From assembly GCA_029820875.1 (NCBI GenBank), contig JALGUK010000023.1:1-18561 (forward strand): 18,561 nucleotides of DNA, written 5' to 3'. Below the pieces are notes generated by a model. That model ran no database searches and was not told where the DNA came from. It saw only the letters and a program-made list of their open reading frames with translations. This document shows, one piece after another, positions 1 through 5,613 of this stretch (position 1 is its first letter; every line of letters begins with the position of its first letter). The translations under genes were made by a program, and so were the position numbers. The stretch is from Candidatus Zipacnadia bacterium. Lineage in GTDB: Bacteria; Armatimonadota; UBA5377; JALGUK01.

Positions 1-422
1 GCGTTCCCAATATGAATTGGCCCTACCGGATTGGCGCTTATGAACTCAAGCTGGACCTTCTGGGATCGGCCGATATCGGAGCAACCGTAACGGTCGCCCT
101 GCCGTATCACCTCCACACCGACATCGTAAAGCCAGCGGTTGGTCAGTCGGAAATTGATGAAGCCGGGCCCGTCGATGCTGACCGATTCGACGAGTTCCTC
201 CGCTTGTGGGAGGCGGTCCACAATCGCCTGGGCCACTTCCCGCGGCGCCCGCCCGATTTGATTGCTGAGAAGAAGCGCCACGTTGGTGCCAAAATCACCC
301 CAGCGGGGATCTTTGGGAGGTACGACCTCAATCTCATCCGGTGGCTCCGCCGGAAGCGCTCCGTCCTCAACCGCTTTGCGCAGGGCTTCCCGCAGAAGAG
401 CCTTTACATTCGCTCGTGACAT
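1..422 (-). CDS. argS: Arginyl-tRNA synthetase, N-terminal part (runs off left edge)
   Basis: Cytoplasmic class I aminoacyl-tRNA synthetase that charges tRNA(Arg) with arginine. The minus strand encodes about 140 residues from ATG at 420-422, beginning MSRANVKALLREALRKAVED. This portion matches the Add-1/N-terminal domain of bacterial ArgRS, with the marker 'DPRWGDFGTNVALLL' near residue 36 and 'IDGPGFINFRL' near residue 80. It then enters the catalytic domain with 'VQLEFISANPVGPIHIGN' at the window edge, which is the class I HIGH-type ATP-binding motif in its HIGN form. A CGGAG lies 7 bases before the ATG. The rest of the gene, including the KMSK loop and anticodon-binding domain, is outside the window. 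The family call is firm. Confidence 0.95.
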   Translation of the reverse strand, partial: MSRANVKALLREALRKAVEDGALPAEPPDEIEVVPPKDPRWGDFGTNVALLLSNQIGRAPREVAQAIVDRLPQAEELVESVSIDGPGFINFRLTNRWLYDVGVEVIRQGDRYGCSDIGRSQKVQLEFISANPVGPIHIGN

Positions 423-528
423 GAGTCAACTCCGATTGATATGATTCATTCTTCCATAGGCCGGTCCGCGTGCCCGGCAGTCCATACACGTCGGGCCATC
501 GAGTTACAGGTCCATATTCCACGCTCTG

Positions 529-1098
529 TCATATTCGGCTTGATTCGCGCTCTTCGCGCAGCCTGCCGCCGTGCCAGCGGCCGACAGCGTCCATGAAGAT
601 ATTGACCTCCGCCGGCGACTGAAGCAGGCCGGGACCCAGATGCCGGAACGCCGCCTCTGTCCTGTAGAAGTAGCTGACACCGTAGACGTCGAAAGACGAG
701 GGATGAGTGGGTAGGTAAACAGCCGCTACATCGAGCCACTCCCATCCCGTATCCGAAGGGCAATGCCAAATCTCCTTGCTCTTGATATAAGGCTCCATCG
801 TGGTCCAGACAGGCGGCATATAGGGTATCCAAGCCTGCCACTGAGGAAACGGGTCCCAGATCTGGGGGGCATACATGTCCGCCGGGTCCAGGCCCCAGGG
901 ATAGCGGTCATCGTAATCCTGAGCGTACATTTCCAATGCCATACCGATTTGCCGAAGATTCGCCAGGCATCGTGTGGAGCGGGCTTGACCCCTGGCGGCG
1001 GACAATACCGGAAAAACCAAACCCGCAAGCACGGCTATGATACCGATAACTACCAGCATCTCGACCAGCGTAAAGCCTTTCCCGCGCAGGCGCTCCAT
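529..1098 (-). CDS. Type IV pseudopilin-like protein (prepilin N-terminal methylation domain), short C-terminus
   Basis: Predicted 189-residue pseudopilin-like membrane/secreted protein. After a short basic leader (MERLRGKG) comes the prepilin peptidase site G^FTLVEML and a hydrophobic helix, VVIGIIAVLAGLVFPVL. Next come the markers 'ARSTRCLANLRQIGMALEMY' and 'QDYDDRYPWG', and later 'VNIFMDAVGRWHGG', as in the large family of prepilin-type proteins of Armatimonadota and Planctomycetota. I chose the ATG at 1096-1098 because it aligns with the ATG of the second copy (3025) and the preceding bases GTGAAGCG are shared; a GTG seven codons upstream is possible. The protein stops right after REERESSRI, where relatives normally continue through a short 'DGH-K' strand, so the 3' end is probably lost. 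No obvious terminator follows. The substrate or assembly partner is unknown. Confidence 0.8.
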   Translation of the reverse strand: MERLRGKGFTLVEMLVVIGIIAVLAGLVFPVLSAARGQARSTRCLANLRQIGMALEMYAQDYDDRYPWGLDPADMYAPQIWDPFPQWQAWIPYMPPVWTTMEPYIKSKEIWHCPSDTGWEWLDVAAVYLPTHPSSFDVYGVSYFYRTEAAFRHLGPGLLQSPAEVNIFMDAVGRWHGGRLREERESSRI

Positions 1099-1144
1099 AG
1101 GCGCTTCACTACCTCTCACACCGTCCGAGCGCTACCCACCCTCA

Positions 1145-1288
1145 GTGCCGGCATCTGTTGGCGTCGGAATCGTCGCACTCGGCTGGGCGGTCAGTGGACA
1201 CTTGCTCGCCCTCAAGGCCGATCCGCAGATCGAAGTGGTACCTGTGTGTACCGCCAAGGAGTTCACCGCCGAGCACATCCTACCGTAA
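1145..1288 (+). pseudogene. Remnant of a Gfo/Idh/MocA oxidoreductase N-terminus
   Basis: An open stretch on the plus strand translates as VPASVGVGIVALGWAVSGHL followed by LALKADPQIEVVPVCTAKEF and a stop at 1286-1288. This is the first beta-alpha-beta unit of a Gfo/Idh/MocA NAD(P)-binding domain: VGxGxxGLGW-type glycine motif, helix, then EVVAVC-type second strand. Only about 45 residues remain of a family protein of about 340. The rest, including the EKP motif and the C-terminal domain, is absent. The fragment lies back-to-back with the upstream region of the pseudopilin at 529-1098 and ends near a junction with minus-strand sequence that follows the isomerase gene. It is probably a relic left by rearrangement. 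It resembles in family, but is not a copy of, the intact genes at 15793 and 16867. Confidence 0.6.
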
Positions 1289-1300
1289 ACATGGCGGTAG
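1280..1300. repeat. Short inverted repeat at the relic junction
   Basis: CTACCG at 1280-1285 and CGGTAG at 1295-1300 form a 6-bp inverted repeat with a 9-base loop, exactly where the oxidoreductase relic ends and the minus-strand frame downstream of the isomerase begins to look non-coding. A second small inverted repeat, TGCCC/GGGCA, follows at about 1308-1325. Neither has a U-run that would make it a terminator. It may mark a rearrangement breakpoint or be chance. Confidence 0.3.
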
Positions 1301-1368
1301 TGATGAATGCCCACGTGGACGGGCATGATTCTCATGATACCCCGCTCGCGTCCGTTAGTCGCACTCAT
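1300..1368 (-). pseudogene. Possible truncated start of a gene that followed the isomerase
   Basis: Immediately after the isomerase stop codon (TAG at 1372-1374) the minus strand reads GTGATGAGT and opens a frame beginning MSATNGRERGIMRIMPVHVG, then IHHYRHVYG. After that it runs into sequence that on the opposite strand is the oxidoreductase relic. The one-base-scale spacing to the isomerase stop is typical of translationally coupled genes, so this may be the first 20-25 codons of a partner gene cut off at the junction. I do not recognise the sequence, and the frame could be accidental. Confidence 0.25.
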
Positions 1369-1371
1369 CAC

Positions 1372-2817
1372 CTAAGCCTGCGTAACATCGAAATCCATCA
1401 AGCGGCCCAGCTCCTTGATGTCCTCAACGTAATTTCCGTATACCATGCTCGAATGATTGCCGAAGTCCGGAGCTTTGTGAAAGAACTCCAGCACGTCTGG
1501 AACTCTAATAAGCACGTACGTGGAGCAACCTATGCTCTCGAACGCTCCGCCTCCAACTATTTCCCCACTTGTCACCAGCATTCTGTCGCCCGAGGGGTTG
1601 AATCTTGCCACAGTAACTTCTTGGCCCTCGTCGCGCGAGAAATTGTAGCGTATTGTTGATCCCCACCCACCGACGGTGAAGTTCCTTATTTCATAGGGCA
1701 AATCTGGTTCGTCGAAGCCTTTCATCTTTATTCCTGGCACATCGTGAAGTATCTTCATGATGTTTTTGGTCCTGTCGCTCAGGAATATGTTGCCCATATA
1801 CACTGTTCTCTTCGCGAGATATGTGAGCAACATGATTGTCAGCAACGCATTTATATCGCCTTCGCATGCCGAGGGAATGCCTTCATCCTTAAGCAGCGAA
1901 TGTGTCAGGCAAGGGATAGTCTTGGTGTCATAGGCTACTCTTCTGTCTGGGCAAAGTTCAAAGCAGTTTGCGGTGAAGGCGTTACAGCCATATTTTTGCA
2001 TCAAGTTCTTAGTAGTCAGATAGAATTCGACATCATTGACGACGTACTCCCTTTTGATATGAACCCGCTGAGCCTTTTGAATTAGTCTATCAGCTATCCG
2101 CTCGGCCTTTTGTCGTTGGTCGCGACTATTAGTAACTCTATCCATCTCTTGAGCAAACTGTGCGATAGAAACATCCTCACAATCCACCCCAAGTCTCGTC
2201 TTGAAACCCTCCAAGTCGCGATAGTTACCATTCACATTATCGAATTTGCCCTCTGTAACTCTGAGCAGTTTAGTTTGTCTGACAGCCTTTCTGACTTGTA
2301 GCAGGCAAATGAGATGGTTTAGTTCCGTATAGTCTAAGGCGAGGTATCCCTCAAGGCCTTTTGCTCGTAAGTGAGAGACAGCGTCACATCCCATGGGTAG
2401 ACCAAGACTGTTTTCGCCCCCGACCATCGCTACCGCTTTCTGATACCGTTCGCCGATCTTAACGGCTGCAAACTGGTTCAATGAAGAGCCATCTATCAAG
2501 TACAGATCGACTTCTTCTGAATCAGATTCGAGTTTGCGGAACTCTTCCTCTTCGATCATCCAGTCATCCTTGTGTTCTATACACACTGGCCTGAGTATCT
2601 TGGCTTGCGAACTTAGCCGTTGAAGATCTGCTGTGAAGCGATTCAGGCTCTCTTTGGCCCTTGCCCTCTCGGTGTTAGGGTCCCAATCTTCTAATCTACC
2701 TGTCCTACACGGTCCTTCGTATGCACTCGTATGAACTAGTGAGGCAAACACAGGCTTGACTGTGACTTTCGCATTGAGAGGTTTTTCCCTTTCCACATTT
2801 GCCGCCTCGATATTCAT
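1372..2817 (-). CDS. L-fucose/L-arabinose isomerase-like sugar isomerase
   Basis: Predicted 481-residue cytoplasmic ketol isomerase of the FucI/AraA-like superfamily, which interconverts aldose and ketose sugars with a divalent metal. The exact sugar cannot be read from sequence. Family markers are 'CFELCPDRRVAYD' near residue 285, 'LKDEGIPSACEGDINALLTI' near 309-328 (E319 and D321 are candidate metal ligands), 'VTVARFNPSGDRMLVTSGEI' near 401-420, and the C-terminal 'GNHSSMVYGNYVEDIKEL' near 453-470 with its conserved His. I chose the ATG at 2815-2817 because GGAGG lies 9 bases upstream and the length fits the family. The open frame extends 23 codons further into a pseudopilin fragment. Sampled 60-base blocks have about 37-52% GC against about 63% in a gatA block, suggesting foreign origin. 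No sugar transport or kinase gene adjoins it. Confidence 0.85.
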   Translation of the reverse strand: MNIEAANVEREKPLNAKVTVKPVFASLVHTSAYEGPCRTGRLEDWDPNTERARAKESLNRFTADLQRLSSQAKILRPVCIEHKDDWMIEEEEFRKLESDSEEVDLYLIDGSSLNQFAAVKIGERYQKAVAMVGGENSLGLPMGCDAVSHLRAKGLEGYLALDYTELNHLICLLQVRKAVRQTKLLRVTEGKFDNVNGNYRDLEGFKTRLGVDCEDVSIAQFAQEMDRVTNSRDQRQKAERIADRLIQKAQRVHIKREYVVNDVEFYLTTKNLMQKYGCNAFTANCFELCPDRRVAYDTKTIPCLTHSLLKDEGIPSACEGDINALLTIMLLTYLAKRTVYMGNIFLSDRTKNIMKILHDVPGIKMKGFDEPDLPYEIRNFTVGGWGSTIRYNFSRDEGQEVTVARFNPSGDRMLVTSGEIVGGGAFESIGCSTYVLIRVPDVLEFFHKAPDFGNHSSMVYGNYVEDIKELGRLMDFDVTQA

Positions 2818-2826
2818 TTGCTCTGG

Positions 2827-2831
2827 CCTCC
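2827..2831 (-). promoter_or_regulatory. Ribosome binding site that sets the isomerase start
   Basis: On the minus strand GGAGG lies 9 bases before the ATG at 2817. It sits just past the last residues recognisable as pseudopilin (QDYD, ending at 2839). This argues that the isomerase is translated from its own start rather than as a fusion with the pseudopilin frame. Confidence 0.6.
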
Positions 2832-2838
2832 AGTGTAA

Positions 2839-3025
2839 GTCGTAGTCCTGGCTGTACATCTCGACAGCCATGCCGATCTGGCGCAAATTCGCGATGCACT
2901 GCGTGGACCGCGCCTGGCGCCTGGCGGCCGCGAATACCGGGAAGAGAACCCGCTAGGATCGCGATGATCCCGATAACCACAAGCATCTCAATTAGCGTGA
3001 AGCCCTTCGCGCGCATGTCCTTCAT
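2839..3025 (-). pseudogene. Second pseudopilin-like gene: frameshifted 5' fragment
   Basis: From ATG at 3023-3025 the minus strand encodes MKDMRAKGFTLIEMLVVIGI and IAILAG, the prepilin cleavage site plus transmembrane helix. The expected continuation (LFPVFAAARRQARSTQC, then IANLRQIGMAVEMYSQDYD) is present but in another frame. Two bases appear to be missing, or one extra, near 2946-2950 after the codons for LAG. The homology then ends at QDYD, about 62 residues in, and the isomerase gene begins 22 bases later. The upstream bases GTAGTGAAGCG are shared with the copy at 529-1098, so the two are paralogues. This copy cannot make a working pseudopilin. Confidence 0.8.
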
Positions 3026-3039
3026 GGCCGCTTCACTAC

Positions 3040-3127
3040 GAGCCTATCCGAAAAAGCTGTCATTCTTCGCTCCGTTCGGAATGACAGGGCAATCAAGCGG
3101 CCTGTCGCGTAGCTCTCGGATAGCCTC
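3040..3127. repeat. Inverted-repeat element inserted upstream of the second pseudopilin
   Basis: Outer arms CTATCCGA (3044-3051) and TCGGATAG (3116-3123) are perfectly complementary and enclose an inner hairpin CTGTCATTC (3057-3065)/GAATGACAG (3079-3087). The 5-base word CTACG occurs at both edges (3036-3040 and 3136-3140), like a target duplication. The first pseudopilin copy has the same flanks (CTTCACTAC on one side, GTCCGAGCGCTACC against GTCCGAACGCTACC on the other) with only about 10 bases between them. Together this suggests a small mobile palindromic element of roughly 90-100 bases with no coding capacity. The TGTCATTC..GAATGACA core resembles dispersed palindromes known from many bacteria. 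Confidence 0.55.
3051..3087 (-). terminator. Rho-independent terminator after the DUF1858 gene
   Basis: Read on the minus strand, a perfect 9-bp stem (CTGTCATTC/GAATGACAG) with a 13-base loop is followed at once by CTTTTTC. This lies about 60 bases beyond the DUF1858 stop codon and before the pseudopilin fragment. It could end transcription of the DUF1385-DUF1858 pair. It forms the inner part of the inverted-repeat element described at 3040-3127. Confidence 0.6.
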
Positions 3128-3149
3128 TAAGTCTCCTACGGTCCGAACG

Positions 3150-3383
3150 CTACCTGTCATCGCCGCCGGCGTCTGCTTCCCCTTTGCACACAGCATTGAT
3201 CTCCTCGAGCATCCCATCAATGTTCTCCCCGTGCAACGCCGCGGCGAGTTCCAGAGTCTCCAAGTCCGCTCCCATACATACCGGGCACTTCATTCCATGG
3301 CGGTGGAAGACATCGTGTGCCTGCGGGCACTTTTCAAGCACCTCGCTGATAAGCATATCCTTGGTAATGCGCACATTCGCCAT
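3150..3383 (-). CDS. DUF1858 domain protein (putative redox disulfide)
   Basis: A 77-residue protein that is essentially one DUF1858 domain. It begins MANVRITKDMLISEVLEKCP and contains 'HRHGMKCPVCMGADLETLEL', where the CPVC pair is the conserved CxxC. The C-terminal part 'AALHGENIDGMLEEINAVC' matches the usual helix. The family is annotated as a hybrid-cluster-protein-associated redox disulfide domain, and its biochemical role is not established. A strong GGAGG lies 8 bases before the ATG at 3381-3383. The gene starts 39 bases after the DUF1385 stop and is probably in the same operon. A terminator hairpin lies downstream. Confidence 0.85.
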   Translation of the reverse strand: MANVRITKDMLISEVLEKCPQAHDVFHRHGMKCPVCMGADLETLELAAALHGENIDGMLEEINAVCKGEADAGGDDR

Positions 3384-3422
3384 CGCACGACCCTCCTTGT
3401 ATACGGTGGAATGCGTACGATG

Positions 3423-4340
3423 TCAAAAATCAAGCCAAATCAGCAACTGGCTGTTCACCCACCATGCCAGCGCGACAGCTATAAGCATCCCGAGCGCAAC
3501 CTGCGGCATCCCTCGCTGCCAAAGCGGCCATCGAGGCCCTCTTCCTCGGATGCCAAGCCGATGGCGATGGACCAGAAGCCGGCCGCTTTCTATGCCGGCC
3601 AGGAGCTGTTTCTCTGTGGGCTTCTTGGTCAGGAAGTACTTTTGCAGGAACCCGCCGATCTGCGTCCGGAAACGCCATGCAAGAGGCGCGATGACAAGAA
3701 GCCACGGCCATTGTCCAAGCCACCAGGTTGCTTGTCCGATCCCGGGGGCCATCTGGCGGGGCCACCACAGCGGCGACAGAGCAACGACGACAAATATCGG
3801 GCCGACCAGATTGCTTCCGCAGCGCCTGTGGACGGGTGTAGAGTTTTTGACAAGGTCCAGTGTCAGCTCTTCTCCGGTCTCGATGGCGTGAACGGTCTGG
3901 TGCTCGGCCGCGTGATAACCTGTTAGCGGGCTTAGCCTCATCAGCGCCAGGAACGAAAGGAGCTTTACGACATTCAGCCCGATCTCCCACATCCACAAAT
4001 GCGGTGCGGGATCATTGGTAAAGTATGTCCCCAGCAGAATCGGCACAAGCGGCACGCCGAAAAGACGCTGTGCTACATATGCAATCAAGTAGGTCAATAC
4101 TATGGAGCATATCCCAATCCCGCTGATTGCAAACCCGGCTAACATCAGGCCCAACGTGCCCGCCCCCGCATTATTGACACCATCGCTCAGGAAGACGCCG
4201 TTGGGCAATGCAAGTCCGGAGATCGTCTGCGGCCAGGGCTTACGCAGTGGCCAGTAGACCCGCGGCACTACAATCAGTTCATGTTCTGTGTAGGGTCCAG
4301 GCCGCGCTAACGGCGGCATATGAGTCTGTGGGTTCGTCAC
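3423..4340 (-). CDS. DUF1385 family membrane protein
   Basis: Predicted 305-residue integral membrane protein. The DUF1385 signature '[20 protein letters not shown]' followed by 'HRRCGSNL' lies near the middle, between hydrophobic segments. Earlier segments include '[20 protein letters not shown]'. Later ones include '[15 protein letters not shown]' and '[15 protein letters not shown]' near the C-terminus. The family's function is unknown; the conserved HxxEH/HxRCG pattern suggests metal binding or hydrolysis, which is inference. I chose the GTG at 4338-4340 because AGGGAG lies 7 bases upstream. A GTG 16 codons earlier keeps the frame open but has no comparable site. In firmicute-like bacteria DUF1385 genes often sit near ribosomal or release-factor genes; here rpmB is divergent next door. 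Confidence 0.85.
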   Translation of the reverse strand: MTNPQTHMPPLARPGPYTEHELIVVPRVYWPLRKPWPQTISGLALPNGVFLSDGVNNAGAGTLGLMLAGFAISGIGICSIVLTYLIAYVAQRLFGVPLVPILLGTYFTNDPAPHLWMWEIGLNVVKLLSFLALMRLSPLTGYHAAEHQTVHAIETGEELTLDLVKNSTPVHRRCGSNLVGPIFVVVALSPLWWPRQMAPGIGQATWWLGQWPWLLVIAPLAWRFRTQIGGFLQKYFLTKKPTEKQLLAGIESGRLLVHRHRLGIRGRGPRWPLWQRGMPQVALGMLIAVALAWWVNSQLLIWLDF

Positions 4341-4385
4341 GTTTGGTCTCCCTGCAACACCAACATGACCCCGCACCACCTGGAG

Positions 4386-4397
4386 CACTGATCAGTG
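4386..4397. promoter_or_regulatory. Perfect 12-bp palindrome abutting the rpmB -35 box
   Basis: CACTGATCAGTG is a perfect palindrome directly adjacent to the -35 hexamer at 4398, in the 113-base region between the divergent DUF1385 and rpmB genes. It could be an operator for a dimeric regulator acting on either gene. There is no regulator gene nearby and only a single copy is visible here, so chance is possible. Confidence 0.35.
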
Positions 4398-4426
4398 TTG
4401 CATTCCATCGGCTTCTATGGTATACT
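4398..4426 (+). promoter_or_regulatory. Sigma-70 type promoter of rpmB
   Basis: TTGCAT at 4398-4403 and TATACT at 4421-4426 are separated by exactly 17 bases. The start of transcription would fall near 4433, about 20 bases before the rpmB ATG. This is a close match to a housekeeping promoter, suiting a ribosomal protein gene. Confidence 0.75.
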
Positions 4427-4453
4427 CCAGTTTCGTTTAAGGAGGAGCAAGCA

Positions 4454-4645
4454 ATGGCCAGAGTATGTGACATCTGCGGCAAGAGGCCGTCCGTCGGGTC
4501 TAAGGTCAGCCATTCAGCACGTAAGAGCAAGCGGCGTTGGATGCCGAACCTCCAGCGCGTTCGAGTCATCCACGGCAGTACCACAAAACGGATTAACGTG
4601 TGCACATCTTGCCTGAAAGCTGGCAAGGTCCGAAAGGCTCCGTAA
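4454..4645 (+). CDS. rpmB: 50S ribosomal protein L28
   Basis: A 63-residue ribosomal protein of the large subunit. It begins [20 protein letters not shown] and continues with the conserved '[14 protein letters not shown]' and a basic C-terminus. Two CxxC pairs (CDIC at 5-8 and CTSC at 50-53) make this the zinc-binding (C+) form of L28. The length is normal for the family. The ATG at 4454 follows a near-perfect Shine-Dalgarno, TAAGGAGG, with its own promoter upstream and a terminator downstream, so it is transcribed alone. Confidence is very high. Confidence 0.97.
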   Translation: MARVCDICGKRPSVGSKVSHSARKSKRRWMPNLQRVRVIHGSTTKRINVCTSCLKAGKVRKAP

Positions 4646-4669
4646 GACCTGCCGCAACACTCAAATCAT

Positions 4670-4708
4670 GCAAGTCCGGGCGTTTGCTTGCCCGGGCTTT
4701 GCATTTTC
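4670..4708 (+). terminator. Rho-independent terminator after rpmB
   Basis: GCAAGTCCGGGC (from 4670) pairs with GCCCGGGCTTTGC (to 4702), allowing one G-U pair and one bulged base, around an 8-base loop. ATTTTCT follows. It lies about 25 bases beyond the rpmB stop. Confidence 0.75.
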
Positions 4709-4782
4709 TCATGCTAATGCCATTATAGCGTATCACCGCGACGGTGGCAAGCAGGACAAGGGCGGGGTCGGACCCGTCCGTC

Positions 4783-5613
4783 TCACGTGGCGTCTGTCCC
4801 CCGCCTCGCGGTCAGAATAACAAAAGGCCTCCCGTTGACAGGGTGTCGCCCCACTTCAACTTCCGCTCCATACGCCTCTTCAACCGTCTCGGCGGTGAGC
4901 ACATCGGCCGGACTGCCTTCTGAGAAGACTACGCCATCCTTTAATACAACGAGGCGGTCGCAGTACTGAGCAGCCAGATTGAGGTCATGATGGACGGAGA
5001 TGACCGTCAGTCCCCTCCGCTCATTAAGCTCCCGCACCAGGTCCATGATGTGTAGTTGATGGTTGATGTCAAGATGCGACGTGGGTTCATCCAGAAGCAG
5101 CAGCTCCGGCTCCTGTGCGAGGGCCTTCGCAATCATGACCCGTTGCAGCTCTCCACCGCTGATTTGTGTCGCGGGGCGATCCCTAAGATGCGCGATGTCG
5201 GTCACAGCCAGGGCGTTCTCGGCAGCCTGATAGTCATCGGCCCCCTCTATCTCCAATCGCCTAAGGTGTGGAGTCCGCCCGAGCAGTACTACTTCCAAAA
5301 CGGTGAAGTCGAACGCGATAGCTGTGCTCTGCGGAACAACCGCGATTCGTCGTGCAAGAGCGCGTGAATCAAAGGACCAGATATCGAGTCCGTCCAACAT
5401 GATGCGCCCGCTGTCAGGCTGAAGCTCACGCACAATCGCTCGCAGAAGAGTTGATTTACCCGACCCGTTCGGCCCGATAACCCCGAGAAACTCTCCATGC
5501 TCCGCGCTCAGGCTCACCCCGCGAAGTGCCTGAATCGCCCCATAACTTACGTGAAGGGCCTCGACCAGCAGGTGAGGATACCGCGGTGTCTCCTCGCCCG
5601 GTTGCCCATTCAC
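4783..5613 (-). CDS. ABC transporter ATPase, FecE/BtuD/FhuC type (iron-chelate, haem or cobalamin import)
   Basis: A 276-residue cytoplasmic ATPase that powers import of a metal chelate or corrinoid through the adjacent permease. All nucleotide-binding motifs are intact: Walker A 'GPNGSGKST' near residue 47, Q-loop 'VVPQ' near 93, signature 'ISGGELQRV' near 151, Walker B 'LLLLDEPTSHLD' near 171, and switch His in 'VHHDLN' near 205. The start is the GTG at 5611-5613, whose GTGA overlaps the permease stop by 4 bases, a standard sign of translational coupling. The C-terminal tail 'EAYGAEVEVGRHPVNGRPFV' is typical of this importer class. No substrate-binding protein gene is in the window. The substrate cannot be decided from sequence. 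Confidence 0.92.
   Translation of the reverse strand: MNGQPGEETPRYPHLLVEALHVSYGAIQALRGVSLSAEHGEFLGVIGPNGSGKSTLLRAIVRELQPDSGRIMLDGLDIWSFDSRALARRIAVVPQSTAIAFDFTVLEVVLLGRTPHLRRLEIEGADDYQAAENALAVTDIAHLRDRPATQISGGELQRVMIAKALAQEPELLLLDEPTSHLDINHQLHIMDLVRELNERRGLTVISVHHDLNLAAQYCDRLVVLKDGVVFSEGSPADVLTAETVEEAYGAEVEVGRHPVNGRPFVILTARRGTDAT

Noticed and set aside
1..20. HIGN in place of HIGH in the arginyl-tRNA synthetase
   Set aside because: HIGN and HMGN forms occur in many bacterial ArgRS proteins, so this is not a defect.
12..419. A 135-codon open frame on the plus strand at the left edge
   Set aside because: The minus strand here is unmistakably argS.
446..841. A 131-codon minus-strand frame overlapping the first pseudopilin, considered as its shifted C-terminus
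   Set aside because: The residues after the overlap do not match the expected pseudopilin tail, so I treat it as a shadow.
763..1659. A 298-codon open frame on the plus strand across the first pseudopilin, the relic and the isomerase end
   Set aside because: It runs antisense to the pseudopilin and the isomerase and has no family resemblance; the oxidoreductase relic is in a different plus-strand frame.
2799..3926. A 375-codon open frame on the plus strand across the pseudopilin fragment, DUF1858 and part of DUF1385
   Set aside because: It is antisense to three recognised minus-strand genes or fragments and shows low-complexity Arg/Pro/Ser content typical of a shadow frame.
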